A stretch of DNA of 64,000 nt from NCBI GenBank assembly GCA_002737115.1, contig NSHR01000011.1, positions 1-64,000 on the forward strand, given 5' to 3'. A program made the position numbers and the translations under genes. The DNA is from Gemmatimonadota bacterium (GTDB taxonomy: Bacteria; Gemmatimonadota; Gemmatimonadetes; Gemmatimonadales; Gemmatimonadaceae). Shown here piece after piece: positions 34,164 to 42,259 of the stretch (its first letter is position 1; the number at the start of each line of letters is the position of its first letter). The notes beneath the pieces are model-generated. The model had not been told where the DNA came from. It did not search any database and saw only the letters and a program-made list of their open reading frames with translations.

Positions 34164-35207
34164 TTACTTCGCGGGGGGCAGAGGCTTCGCGCTGTCCGTG
34201 CCGTACAGCAGGTCGGCGAGTCCGGTGAAGGTGCCGGCCTTGAGCAGCACGCCAACAGAATCACTGGCGGCGATCGCGGCGGCGGGTACGCGATCGCGTA
34301 GGGTGGGGTTTATGACGAGCCGCACCACGTCATCCTTCACACCGAGGTTGATTACGCGTCCCGTGAAGGTGCCGGCCTGCACTTCGCGCGCAAGCATGAG
34401 AAACGCTTTCGGCAAATCGATCACGACGCTGGCGATGATGACGTCGGGGGCCACGCTGTTCTGGTCGGCGTTCGTACCGAAGGCGAGGATCTTTTTTTCG
34501 CGCGCCGCCTGAAACACTCCCAGACCGGCGGCGTCGGCGTTCTGGAAAATGATGTCGGCTCCCTGCGCGATCTGGGCCAAGGCCTGTTCCTTACCGGCGC
34601 TCACGTCTTCCCAGTTGCCGATGTACGACGTGATGACGCTGACCTTCGCGTTGATGGATTTTGCGCCGCGCTCGAAGGCGAGAAAGCTGGTTTTCACCGG
34701 CGGCAATTCGGTGCCGGCGATGAGACCGATCGTGTTTGTCTTGGTCATCGCGCCGGCGATGATGCCGGCCTGATACGACGCTTCTTCGAACGCGAAGGCG
34801 AGGCCGGCGACGTTGGGCGCGGTTACCCGGCCCGAGGTGATGGCGTAGTTCGTCTTCGGGTAGCTGGGCGCCACGCGGGTGGCGGCCTCTTGGTACTCGA
34901 AGCCATTGCCGATCACGAGGTCATATCCCTGCGCCCCATACTGCCGGAAGTTCTCGTCGAATTCGGCCGGCGTTTTGGTCTGGATGTGCGACGTTTCGGC
35001 GCCCAGCGAATCACGGATCGCGAGGAGCCCTTCGTGCGCGATGCCGTTCCATGACTTGTCCGAGATCGGTCCGGGGGTGAGCAGCGCCACCCGCATCTTC
35101 TTGACGCCGGTGGAATCGGCGGTCGTACCGGCCTTCTCCCCTCCGCAGGCGACGATCAGACTGAGCAGGGCGACCGCCGTGAAGCGGGCGAATCGAATCG
35201 TGTACAT
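34164..35207 (-). CDS. BMP family substrate-binding lipoprotein (nucleoside-type ABC importer)
   Basis: 347 residues from ATG 35207, with a strong Shine-Dalgarno AAGGAGA 7 nt upstream. Signal RFTAVALLSLIVACGGE has the lipobox cysteine (IVAC). The BMP/Med fold shows MRVALLTPGPISDKSWNGIA, YDLVIGNGFEYQEAATRVA and ADIIFQNADAAGLGVFQAA. BMP proteins bind purine or other nucleosides outside the membrane. First gene of the operon 35207-29783. A 10/12 inverted repeat lies in the leader between parB and this gene. Confidence 0.93.
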   Translation of the reverse strand: MYTIRFARFTAVALLSLIVACGGEKAGTTADSTGVKKMRVALLTPGPISDKSWNGIAHEGLLAIRDSLGAETSHIQTKTPAEFDENFRQYGAQGYDLVIGNGFEYQEAATRVAPSYPKTNYAITSGRVTAPNVAGLAFAFEEASYQAGIIAGAMTKTNTIGLIAGTELPPVKTSFLAFERGAKSINAKVSVITSYIGNWEDVSAGKEQALAQIAQGADIIFQNADAAGLGVFQAAREKKILAFGTNADQNSVAPDVIIASVVIDLPKAFLMLAREVQAGTFTGRVINLGVKDDVVRLVINPTLRDRVPAAAIAASDSVGVLLKAGTFTGLADLLYGTDSAKPLPPAK

Positions 35208-35223
35208 AAAAGTCTCCTTGCCG

Positions 35224-35276
35224 GTGTTTAGCCGCATTGATGCGTCAATAGTGGCGCTTTCATGGCGCATAAACAC
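35224..35276 (-). promoter_or_regulatory. Inverted repeats in the leader of the nucleoside-importer operon
   Basis: Arms GTGTTTAGCCGC (35224-35235) and GCGCATAAACAC (35265-35276) pair at 10 of 12 positions. Between them is a small perfect palindrome ATTGATGCGTCAAT. The element is 17 nt upstream of the BMP start and 11 nt past the parB stop. It could be a terminator for parB, an operator or an attenuator. The purine riboswitch core was not found. Confidence 0.5.
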
Positions 35277-35287
35277 GCGAACTTTTG

Positions 35288-36268
35288 CTAGTCGAGTGAG
35301 ACGCCAAGAAGGTCGAGCAGGCGCTCAAGGTCATCATTGGAGAAGAACGCGATGCGGACTTCGCCTTTGTCCTTGGCTGATAGCTGAATGGACACACCCG
35401 TCTGGAGTTTCCGACGCAGGCGCTCTTCGATCTCGCGTACGGTGGCGGCTGAGGCGCCGGCGGGAATTACGCTTTGGGCCTCTGGCTGCTTCTTCCCGGC
35501 GGCCGGGGGTTTGGGGCGGCCGGCCTGCACGCGACGCTCGACTTCACGGACGGAGAGCCCACCATCGATGATACTGCGGGCCATGTCCACGATCGCGCGT
35601 TCGGTGGCGAGTGGGAGCAGGGCTCTGGCGTGTCCGGCGGTGAGCTGTTTCTCCTGCAACATCCGTCGCACCGAGGCCGGGAGCTGGCGGAGGCGGAGGG
35701 CATTGGCGACGGTCGAGCGATCTTTTCCGACGACGTCGGCGACTTCCTGGTTGTTGAGCTGGAATTCGTCGACGAGTCGCTGGTAGCCGTCGGCCTCTTC
35801 GATCGGGTCGAGATCGGCCCGCTGGAGGTTCTCGATCATCGCCAACACGAGCAGCGTCTTGTCGTCGACGGTTTTCACGAGCGCGGGGATCTCGGTCCAG
35901 CCCAAGCGAGACGCGGCGCGGAAGCGGCGTTCGCCGGCGATCAGCTCGTAGCCGGCGCCATTCGGGGCAGGGCGGACGGTGATCGGCTGGAGCAGACCGT
36001 TGATCCGCAGACTCGCTTCGAGGTCGGCCAATTCTTCGGGCCGGAATTCTTGACGCGGCTGATAGGGATTGGCGCGAATGTGCGACAGTTTGAGCGTGCG
36101 AAGCGGGGACTCTTCGCGCTGGTCGTCAGGCACTGCGGCGGTACTACTGCGTGCGCCCGTCGCGCTGGTGTCAGCGGCGGCGGGTTTCGGCGCGTCTTTC
36201 GGGCTGTCGCGTCGGGCAAGCAGGGCATCGAGGCCGCGTCCGAGGCGGCGAGGGGGTTCAGGCGTCAT
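35288..36268 (-). CDS. parB: Chromosome partitioning protein ParB
   Basis: 326 residues. The N-terminus RRLGRGLDALL is the ParA-stimulating motif. The CTP-binding ParB domain has LKLSHIRANPYQPRQEF and the GERRFRAASRLGW box, and the helix-turn-helix follows (QLNNQEVADVVGKDRSTVAN). The C-terminal dimerisation part is at 255-326, after a Pro/Ala/Lys linker. It loads at parS and spreads as a clamp. It lies 32 bp downstream of parA, in one operon, with parS sites at 37243 and 37297. Confidence 0.96.
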   Translation of the reverse strand: MTPEPPRRLGRGLDALLARRDSPKDAPKPAAADTSATGARSSTAAVPDDQREESPLRTLKLSHIRANPYQPRQEFRPEELADLEASLRINGLLQPITVRPAPNGAGYELIAGERRFRAASRLGWTEIPALVKTVDDKTLLVLAMIENLQRADLDPIEEADGYQRLVDEFQLNNQEVADVVGKDRSTVANALRLRQLPASVRRMLQEKQLTAGHARALLPLATERAIVDMARSIIDGGLSVREVERRVQAGRPKPPAAGKKQPEAQSVIPAGASAATVREIEERLRRKLQTGVSIQLSAKDKGEVRIAFFSNDDLERLLDLLGVSLD

Positions 36269-36300
36269 AAATGCTACGTAAGTGCTTGGTACAATGAATG

Positions 36301-37095
36301 TTATGCGCTTTCGCCCGATGTTGATGCGGCAGCCGTGCGATCGATGAGTTCGCGGGCGACGGCCATGTAGGCCTGAGCGCCGACGGACGACACGTCATAT
36401 ACCACGATCGGCTTGCCGAAGCTCGGGGCTTCTGCGAGTCGGATGTTTCTCGGGATGACGGTCGTGAAGACCGTGTCGCCGAAATGGGCTCTGGCGTCGG
36501 CGGCGACTTGTCTTGAGAGATTCAAGCGGGCGTCGTACATGGTGAGCAGGACGCTGTCGACTTCGAGCGCGGGGTTGAGCGATTCCTGGACGCGCTGCAC
36601 CGTGCCGAGCAGCTGCGAGAGTCCCTCGAGGGCGTAGTACTCGCACTGGAGGGGGATCAGGATCGCGTCGGCCGCGGTGAGCATGTTCAGCGTGATCAGG
36701 CCGAGTGAGGGCGGGCAATCGATCAGGATGAAGTCGTAGCGATCGCGGATCGGGGCGAGGGCGTCTCGCATACGCGTGCCGCGGTTTTCGGCATCGACGA
36801 GTTCGACCTCGGCGCCTGAGAGCTCAGGCGTGGTGGGGAGGACGTCGAGATGGCGGAACTGGACGTTGCGGATGAGGGCCTGATCGACGGATGCACCGCC
36901 GATGAGGACGTCGTAGCAGTCCATGGTGAAGTCATCGCGGGAGATCCCGCAGCCGCTGGTGGCGTTGCCTTGGGGGTCGGCATCGATGAGCAGCGTGCGC
37001 TGCTCTGCGACGGCGAGCGAGGCAGCGAGGTTCACAGCGGTGGTGGTCTTACCGACTCCACCTTTCTGGTTGGCGATAGCGAGGATGCGTGCCAA
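36301..37095 (-). CDS. parA: Chromosome partitioning ATPase ParA (Soj type)
   Basis: 264 residues from TTG 37095 (reading MARILAIANQKGGVGKTTT, the standard Soj N-terminus). A GTG at 37152 would add 19 unrelated residues. Deviant Walker A KGGVGKTT, switch DADPQGNATSG and Walker B FILIDCPPSLGLITLN are intact. With ParB and parS it segregates the origin region. The two parS sites lie 150-220 bp upstream of its start. Confidence 0.96.
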   Translation of the reverse strand: MARILAIANQKGGVGKTTTAVNLAASLAVAEQRTLLIDADPQGNATSGCGISRDDFTMDCYDVLIGGASVDQALIRNVQFRHLDVLPTTPELSGAEVELVDAENRGTRMRDALAPIRDRYDFILIDCPPSLGLITLNMLTAADAILIPLQCEYYALEGLSQLLGTVQRVQESLNPALEVDSVLLTMYDARLNLSRQVAADARAHFGDTVFTTVIPRNIRLAEAPSFGKPIVVYDVSSVGAQAYMAVARELIDRTAAASTSGESA

Positions 37096-37242
37096 GATTC
37101 GTCTGCGAGGAGGGTGCGCGGGGAAGGGAAGTATAGGCCCGTTTTCGGCCACGGACTATCGTGTGAGCAGACCAATCCAGTGGTTTGTGGCAGGAATTCG
37201 GCGGTTTTGACGCATTGCGTCCGATTCGACCTGCTGGCGCGC

Positions 37243-37258
37243 TGTTTCACGTGAAACC
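37243..37258. promoter_or_regulatory. parS site 1
   Basis: TGTTTCACGTGAAACC matches the universal 16-bp parS palindrome (TGTTTCACGTGAAACA) at 15 of 16 positions. It lies just upstream of the parA-parB genes, about 29 kb from dnaA. Confidence 0.93.
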
Positions 37259-37296
37259 CCTCGCCGTACCGGGGGCCCATCGGGGCGATATCTCGT

Positions 37297-37312
37297 CGTT
37301 TCACGTGGAACG
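37297..37312. promoter_or_regulatory. parS site 2
   Basis: CGTTTCACGTGGAACG keeps the complete 14-bp core GTTTCACGTGGAAC. It is 54 bp (about five helical turns) from site 1, on the same face of the DNA. Confidence 0.9.
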
Positions 37313-37326
37313 AGTACCAAGAAAAG

Positions 37327-37353
37327 GGGGAGGCCTGACAATCAGGCCTCCCC
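37327..37353 (-). terminator. Intrinsic terminator after the SIMPL-domain gene
   Basis: A perfect 12-bp stem GGGGAGGCCTGA / TCAGGCCTCCCC with a 3-nt loop. Read on the minus strand it is followed by CTTTTCTT. It lies 25 bp after the stop of the SIMPL gene, so it ends that transcript before the parS/parA region. Confidence 0.88.
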
Positions 37354-37378
37354 TCTCGCGTTCAACCGACCGTCTGGG

Positions 37379-38137
37379 CTACTTCATGAACCGCCAGCGT
37401 GTCGTCACGCTCACCGCAACGGTTGCCATTCCTTCGTTCACCGGCGTCGGCGCCGCCGCATCGGCCATCTCCATCTTCGCCATGGCCATCATGGCCCGCG
37501 GCTGTGGCCGTTCGTAGTCGTTGATGTTGAGCTCGAGCAGTTCGGCGATCTGCCCGCCGGCCGCCCTCGCCGCGACTTCCGCCTGACGGCGGGCGCTCTC
37601 CACCGCCTTGGTGAGGGCGGTTTCCTGTGCTTTCGCCCGGTCCTTCACCAGGAAGTCGAGCCCGGCCACCCGATTGCCGCCGTTGGTGAGTGCGGCGTCG
37701 ATGATCGGTCCGGCCTGCTCGATCTTGTCGGTCACCACCTGCACGATGTTGCTGACCTGATATCCGTCGATCACGACGCGCTGCGTCTTCTCGTCGTATC
37801 GCTGGATCGGCATGACGCTGTAGTTCAGCGTCTGAATCTGCGAGGCGGGAATGCCCAGGGCGCGGATGGCGGCCAGGATCGCCGCCTGCTTCCGGTTGTT
37901 TTCCTGCGAGGCGAGTACGGCGGTCTTCGCCTGCGTCTCCATGCCGACCTGCACCTGCGCGCGATCGGGCGCCACCTGCACTTCTCCGCGCCCACTCACC
38001 ACGATCTGTGGCGGAGGTTGTGGCATCGACAGCTGGGCCGCGGCCTGGGTGGCGAGCACGGGGGTGACGAGTGCGCTGACTACGAAGGCGGCGGTTGTTA
38101 GTGAGCGAACGGCCCGGTTTGGTGAGCGCATGATCAT
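37379..38137 (-). CDS. Exported SIMPL (DUF541) domain protein
   Basis: 252 residues. Signal peptide VRSLTTAAFVVSALVTPVLA with a cleavage-like AQA. The domain begins QIVVSGRGEVQVAPDRAQVQ, typical of SIMPL/DUF541 proteins (E. coli YggE-like), and includes SVMPIQRYDEKTQRVVIDGY. Start chosen at ATG 38137 because AGGAGA lies about 7 nt upstream; ATGs at 38152 and 38131 flank it. Homologues are periplasmic proteins with a poorly defined role in stress. It occupies the place where rsmG often lies, between mnmG and parA. Confidence 0.88.
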   Translation of the reverse strand: MIMRSPNRAVRSLTTAAFVVSALVTPVLATQAAAQLSMPQPPPQIVVSGRGEVQVAPDRAQVQVGMETQAKTAVLASQENNRKQAAILAAIRALGIPASQIQTLNYSVMPIQRYDEKTQRVVIDGYQVSNIVQVVTDKIEQAGPIIDAALTNGGNRVAGLDFLVKDRAKAQETALTKAVESARRQAEVAARAAGGQIAELLELNINDYERPQPRAMMAMAKMEMADAAAPTPVNEGMATVAVSVTTRWRFMK

Positions 38138-38518
38138 GGTGAATCTCCTCATCTATAAAGAAGGCGTGCAGTGGCGATTGGCGTATACCCCGTACCGCCA
38201 TTTTCGGTCAAATGCCGCAAAGTTTGTTGGCGAACCGTACGAAAAATACTGTAAAACGTGATAAATTACTATATCACTATAAAATCATCATCACGCCATC
38301 ATAAAGCCAAACACTGATATCGTGCGGGATTCCCGGTTTTGTGCTGAAATGCCGAGTTGGGGCAGACTGACGCCTCTTTTCGGAGACGAACAGATCCGGC
38401 AAAGCTGCACACGTGCTGAGCTGTTCTTCGCGCCCTTCGCGGCCCTTCGCGCCCTTCGCGCGAACCGCGGTACTCGCCGACCACTCGATGCCGTCCGTCG
38501 GCACCCCGCACGCACGCC
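38138..38518. other. Intergenic region with AT-rich island
   Basis: A 381-bp space between the SIMPL gene and the end of mnmG. About 38225-38325 is markedly AT-rich for this genome and includes the inverted repeat GTGATA-N8-TATCAC (38259-38278). It is upstream of the SIMPL gene and may contain its promoter. A CTTCGCG-type repeat arm follows at 38423-38466. No credible gene is seen. Confidence 0.6.
38423..38466. repeat. CTTCGCG-type repeat, single arm
   Basis: A run of four spaced CTTCGCG motifs (TTCTTCGCGCCCTTCGCG and so on) ends in CGCGAAC. It matches one arm of the palindrome at 58962-59106 but has no partner arm here, so it cannot form the long hairpin. Confidence 0.6.
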
Positions 38519-40483
38519 CTACTCGCCGATCGGTGTGCGCCGAAGCTCCATCAGCAGATTCTGCAGATCCGCCGGGCTGATGCCTGGGATCTGACCCGCC
38601 TGGGCCAGTGTCGCCGGGCGGATGCGCGTGAGCTTCTGGCGCGCCTCGATCGAAAGGGTCAGCATCGCCTCGTAGTTCAGCGAGGCGTCGAGCGACACCG
38701 TTCCCTGCGCCTTGAGCCGGTTGGCGCGATTCCGTTCCTTGTCGAAGTAGCGCTCGTACTTGATCTCGAGCTCCGCGCCGACCACCGCGTCCATCGGCAG
38801 ATCGTCACCGACCCCCGCCGCCGCGAACAGCACCGGCAGCGAGACATGCTGCCGACGCGTGAGCTCGATCGCGCGCACCGCGTGCAGCAACGGCGCCGAA
38901 CCGACTGCTAGCAACAACGGGTCGGCCACCGCGGGCGTCATGCTCGTGCGCTCCGCCAGTGCATACGCCTCACGCACCGCGCCTAATCGTACGCCCATTT
39001 GGGCCTGTTCATCTGGCGCCAGCAGCCCCAACCCATCGGCGATCTCGCCGAGTCGCGCAAGCGCGTTGTCTTGCCGCACCGTGAGTCGGAATTCGCTGCG
39101 GGACGTGAACAGCCGATACGGCTCGTCGACACCGCGCGTGACCAAGTCGTCGATGAGTACACCGATGTAGCTCGTTTCGCGACCGAGGATTATCGGCTCG
39201 CGTTCCTGCACCCATCGGGCGGCATTCAGGCCGGCGATCACGCCCTGACCAGCCGCTTCCTCGTAGCCCGTTGTGCCGTTCACCTGACCAGCGAAATACA
39301 GACCGTGCACCGCGCGTGACGCGAGCGTCGACGAGAGCTGCGTGGGTGGATAGTAGTCGTACTCGATCGCGTAGCCGGCGCGCGTCATGCGCACGTCTTC
39401 GAGTCCGCGCACACTGCGCAGGATCGCCAGTTGCACCGGTGCCGGCAACGATGTTGACAGACCATTCACATACATCTCGCTCGTGTCGTGCCCTTCCGGC
39501 TCGAGAAAGAGTTGATGCTGCGCCTTGTCAGGAAACTTCACGACCTTGTCTTCGACACTCGGGCAATAACGCGGACCGCGCGACGCAATCGCGCCACCAT
39601 ACATCGCCGACTCGGCGAGGTGCTTGGCGATGATCGACGTGCCCGCTTCGCTGAGCATCGTGAGCCAGCAGGGCATCTGCGCCGGATGCCGCGTGCGTCG
39701 CGCCCCGTCGATCAACGCCGCGCGTGGCGTCGTCCAGAAATGCGACCACGAATAGTCGAACTGCTCGATCTCGCTGTGCTGCAGTTCGAGATCGTGGGTC
39801 CGCACACTGCGTCCATCAATGCGCGGCGGGGTCCCGGTCTTGAAGCGTTCCGTGGTGAGGCCGAGTGCATCGAGTTGCTCGCCGAGCAGCACCGACGACG
39901 CTTCGCCGGCGCGACCGCCGCTGATTTGGGTGCCGGTGCCGATGTGCATTGTGCCGCGTCCGAAGGTGCCGGTGGTGAGCACAACCGATCGCGCGCCGAA
40001 GCGACGGCCTTCGATCGTTTCCACGCCCAACACACGCTCGCCACTCGCATCGAACAGCAGTCGCGCCACCATCCCTTGAATGGTGACGAGGGTGGGCTGT
40101 GCTTCGAGCAGCTGTCGCACCGCGCGTCGATAGAGACCGCGATCGCACTGCGCGCGCGGCGCCCACACCGCCGGGCCTTTGCCGCGGTTGAGCATGCGGA
40201 ACTGCACGGAGGCCAGGTCGGTGGCGCGCGCCATGATGCCGCCCAGGGCGTCGACTTCACGCACGACCGTGCCTTTGGCGATGCCGCCGATGGCCGGGTT
40301 GCACGACAGCTGTCCGATCTGTTCGAGCGCACCGGTGATCAGCGCCACTGACGCGCCCGACCGCGCGGCCGCCACCGCGGCTTCGGTTCCCGCGTGTCCG
40401 GCGCCGATCACGATGACGTCGAACGACGCCTCAAGCGCCGCGCTGGTCGCGGAGTCAAGACGGGCGGTGGAGGGCGTGGTCAT
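38519..40483 (-). CDS. mnmG: tRNA uridine-5-carboxymethylaminomethyl synthesis enzyme MnmG (GidA)
   Basis: 654 residues, slightly longer than the usual 620-630 because of 20 extra N-terminal residues. FAD-binding GxGxxG motif VIVIGAGHAGTEAAVAAARS, LSCNPAIGGIAKG and FKTGTPPRIDGRS are characteristic. The C-terminal helical domain has ISPADLQNLLMELRR. It forms the MnmEG complex with the GTPase at 3.8-5.1 kb. The start ATG 40483 is 8 nt after TAGCTT and has no Shine-Dalgarno. Confidence 0.96.
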   Translation of the reverse strand: MTTPSTARLDSATSAALEASFDVIVIGAGHAGTEAAVAAARSGASVALITGALEQIGQLSCNPAIGGIAKGTVVREVDALGGIMARATDLASVQFRMLNRGKGPAVWAPRAQCDRGLYRRAVRQLLEAQPTLVTIQGMVARLLFDASGERVLGVETIEGRRFGARSVVLTTGTFGRGTMHIGTGTQISGGRAGEASSVLLGEQLDALGLTTERFKTGTPPRIDGRSVRTHDLELQHSEIEQFDYSWSHFWTTPRAALIDGARRTRHPAQMPCWLTMLSEAGTSIIAKHLAESAMYGGAIASRGPRYCPSVEDKVVKFPDKAQHQLFLEPEGHDTSEMYVNGLSTSLPAPVQLAILRSVRGLEDVRMTRAGYAIEYDYYPPTQLSSTLASRAVHGLYFAGQVNGTTGYEEAAGQGVIAGLNAARWVQEREPIILGRETSYIGVLIDDLVTRGVDEPYRLFTSRSEFRLTVRQDNALARLGEIADGLGLLAPDEQAQMGVRLGAVREAYALAERTSMTPAVADPLLLAVGSAPLLHAVRAIELTRRQHVSLPVLFAAAGVGDDLPMDAVVGAELEIKYERYFDKERNRANRLKAQGTVSLDASLNYEAMLTLSIEARQKLTRIRPATLAQAGQIPGISPADLQNLLMELRRTPIGE

Positions 40484-40491
40484 GACGGTCT

Positions 40492-40497
40492 AAGCTA
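40492..40497 (-). promoter_or_regulatory. Candidate -10 element of mnmG (leaderless)
   Basis: On the minus strand TAGCTT is followed by 8 nt and the ATG at 40483. This is the same hexamer as at LOG and upp. Confidence 0.45.
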
Positions 40498-40537
40498 GAC
40501 GGTGCGGCAAGTCGGTTCCATCGCGGCGGGTCGTGCT

Positions 40538-40567
40538 GCTATATCCCGCTATATCCCGCTATATCCT
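40538..40567 (+). repeat. Tandem repeat, 3 x 10 bp, in mnmG divergent promoter region
   Basis: GCTATATCCC is repeated three times (last base T in copy 3). Each unit contains TATAT, and the 10-bp period puts the TATAT cores on one face of the helix. It lies between mnmG and the small gene at 40609. Confidence 0.85.
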
Positions 40568-40608
40568 TGAGACGTCGCACCACCCTCACCTGCCGACCAC
40601 GACCGCCC

Positions 40609-40899
40609 ATGCCGCTGATCCTCCCGAATACCGCGCCGACCCTGCTGATCCGGAAGTCGGCATTCGAGCGCGTCGAAATGACCCGGGCCCAGGTTGATGA
40701 AGCGCTGGGGCTTACGCCTGATGAATTCCGCATCGAAGGGGCGCTGATCGCCATCGGACCGCTGGTCGGCGAGGACACCCTCAGCGATTTGATCGAGCGC
40801 CTCGAGAATGCCGGACTCGTGTACTACGACGACTTCTTCGAGTTGAGCGGAAACTGGCCTGAGTGGCTCCGGCTCTTCGCCATGGACGCTTCCGTCTGA
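40609..40899 (+). CDS. Small hypothetical protein
   Basis: 96 residues from ATG 40609 (MPLILPNTAPTLLIRKSAFE). Acidic and helical, with no motif I recognise; EMTRAQVDEALGLTPDEFRI and LIERLENAGLVYYDDFFELS suggest a soluble alpha-helical protein. An earlier in-frame start exists at 40567 but adds an Arg/Pro-rich stretch from the repeat region. The last 76 bp overlap the convergent gene at 40824. Confidence 0.6.
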   Translation: MPLILPNTAPTLLIRKSAFERVEMTRAQVDEALGLTPDEFRIEGALIAIGPLVGEDTLSDLIERLENAGLVYYDDFFELSGNWPEWLRLFAMDASV

Positions 40900-41186
40900 T
40901 TCACGAATCTCCGGTGTCGTTCGGCCGATAGCCACACGTCGCTGCGACGGAGCACGCCTTCCCAGCCGCAGCCGATGCACCAGCTGCGGCGGAAGCGCTC
41001 ACCCAGCACCCGCCACCAGCCGACGCGCTCGACGGCCAGCGTTTCGCTGTCGCACATCAGGCAGGTGTCCCCGTCGGGGATCATCATCACGAACGCCTTG
41101 GTGGCGAGCCAAATGAACGCGAAGCGGATCGTCACAAAAAAGACGATGAAGATTGCCGCGTCGGTCCAGCTCCAGCGTCCTGGCAT
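40824..41186 (-). CDS. Small membrane protein with zinc-ribbon-like cysteines
   Basis: 120 residues. One membrane helix near the N-terminus (AAIFIVFFVTIRFAFIWLAT) precedes two CxxC pairs, CLMC and CIGC, about 27 residues apart, a zinc-ribbon arrangement on the cytosolic or periplasmic side. The last ~25 residues overlap the convergent gene and are Ser/Lys-rich. It lies 10 bp after the YheT gene start region on the same strand (YheT stop at 41196), so it is transcribed upstream of it. Function unknown. Confidence 0.6.
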   Translation of the reverse strand: MPGRWSWTDAAIFIVFFVTIRFAFIWLATKAFVMMIPDGDTCLMCDSETLAVERVGWWRVLGERFRRSWCIGCGWEGVLRRSDVWLSAERHRRFVNQTEASMAKSRSHSGQFPLNSKKSS

Positions 41187-41195
41187 CTGATAAAC

Positions 41196-42206
41196 CTAGC
41201 GGGGCGTGCGAACGACCCGCTGCATCCGCGCGGCGAGAAACTCCGCGGCCCGCCACTCGCCATAGTACCAGGGATTCCACGGGCGCCGGCCGGCGGTGAA
41301 GCCCACGTGCCCCCCGCGCGCGGGGAATTCCACTTCCACCTGATCATTCTCGCGCACGGCGCGTCGCACCTCGTCCAGCACGTCCGCCGGCAGGAACGGG
41401 TCGTCGACGGCGTTCAGCAGGAGCGTCGGGAGCTGGATTCGCGCCAAATAGGGGAGGGAGCTGGCGCGGGCATAGTAGTCGACCGCGTCCCGAAAGCCGT
41501 GCAGCGGCGCGGTAAAGGCGTCGTCGAATTCCCAGAGGGTGCGGGCGTTCTGGACGCGGCGCAGCGGAGCCAGCTCCGGATGCCGGTCGATCTTGGCGAG
41601 TGCCTTCGGGATCAGCGACTTGAGAAAGAACTTCTCATAGATCAGGCCGAAGCCTCGGCCAATATGCCGGGAGGCCCGGGCCAGATCGAAGGGGACCGAC
41701 ATGGCCACCGCACCCACGACCTGCGCGGGAAGCACGTTGCCGTACTCGCCCAGCAGCTTGCACAGGGCGTTGCCGCCCAGCGAGACGCCCATGAGGCCGA
41801 GGGGCGCGTCGGGGAATTGGCGGGATATCTGCTCGACGACCCAGAGCGGGTCGGTGGTCTCCCCGGAGTGGTAGCTGCGAGGGAGCCGGTTCGTTTCTGT
41901 GCCGCAGGTCCGGAACAGGAGCAGATCGGCCGCCCACCCGCGCTGGCCGGCCTCGCGGAACATCGCGCGGGCATAATGGGAGTGCATGCCCCCCTCCAGC
42001 CCATGAAACAGCAGCAGGCGGGGAGCCGCCGGTCCCTCTGGGCTGTCCAAACGGGCGATCTCGAGAAAGTCGCCATCGGGGGTGTCCCAGCGTTCCAGGC
42101 GCATCGCCAGCGCGGGTTCGCGGCGGCCGAGCCGACCCCACAGCGTGGCGCTGTGCGGATCTGGAAGCCACCAAGCTGGCCGATAGGGGCGCGATGCAGC
42201 GTGCAT
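41196..42206 (-). CDS. YheT-family alpha/beta hydrolase
   Basis: 336 residues from ATG 42206. The N-terminal RPYRPAWWLPDPHSATLWGR is the YheT/embryogenesis-associated signature. The nucleophile elbow is GVSLGGNAL; the acid and base fit DDPFLPADVL and GGHVGF. No signal peptide. Substrates are probably short acyl esters, but this is not established. A CATATT hexamer lies 6 nt before the ATG. The start is divergent from the symporter, 54 bp apart. Confidence 0.88.
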   Translation of the reverse strand: MHAASRPYRPAWWLPDPHSATLWGRLGRREPALAMRLERWDTPDGDFLEIARLDSPEGPAAPRLLLFHGLEGGMHSHYARAMFREAGQRGWAADLLLFRTCGTETNRLPRSYHSGETTDPLWVVEQISRQFPDAPLGLMGVSLGGNALCKLLGEYGNVLPAQVVGAVAMSVPFDLARASRHIGRGFGLIYEKFFLKSLIPKALAKIDRHPELAPLRRVQNARTLWEFDDAFTAPLHGFRDAVDYYARASSLPYLARIQLPTLLLNAVDDPFLPADVLDEVRRAVRENDQVEVEFPARGGHVGFTAGRRPWNPWYYGEWRAAEFLAARMQRVVRTPR

Positions 42207-42259
42207 GGAGACAATATGTAGAGTGTTCGGCACGGTTTGTTTCCCCGTCACCCCCCCAC

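Noticed and set aside
35208-35287. Purine riboswitch in the nucleoside-operon leader
   Set aside because: The leader is only about 80 bp and lacks the conserved purine-riboswitch junction sequence; only simple inverted repeats are seen.
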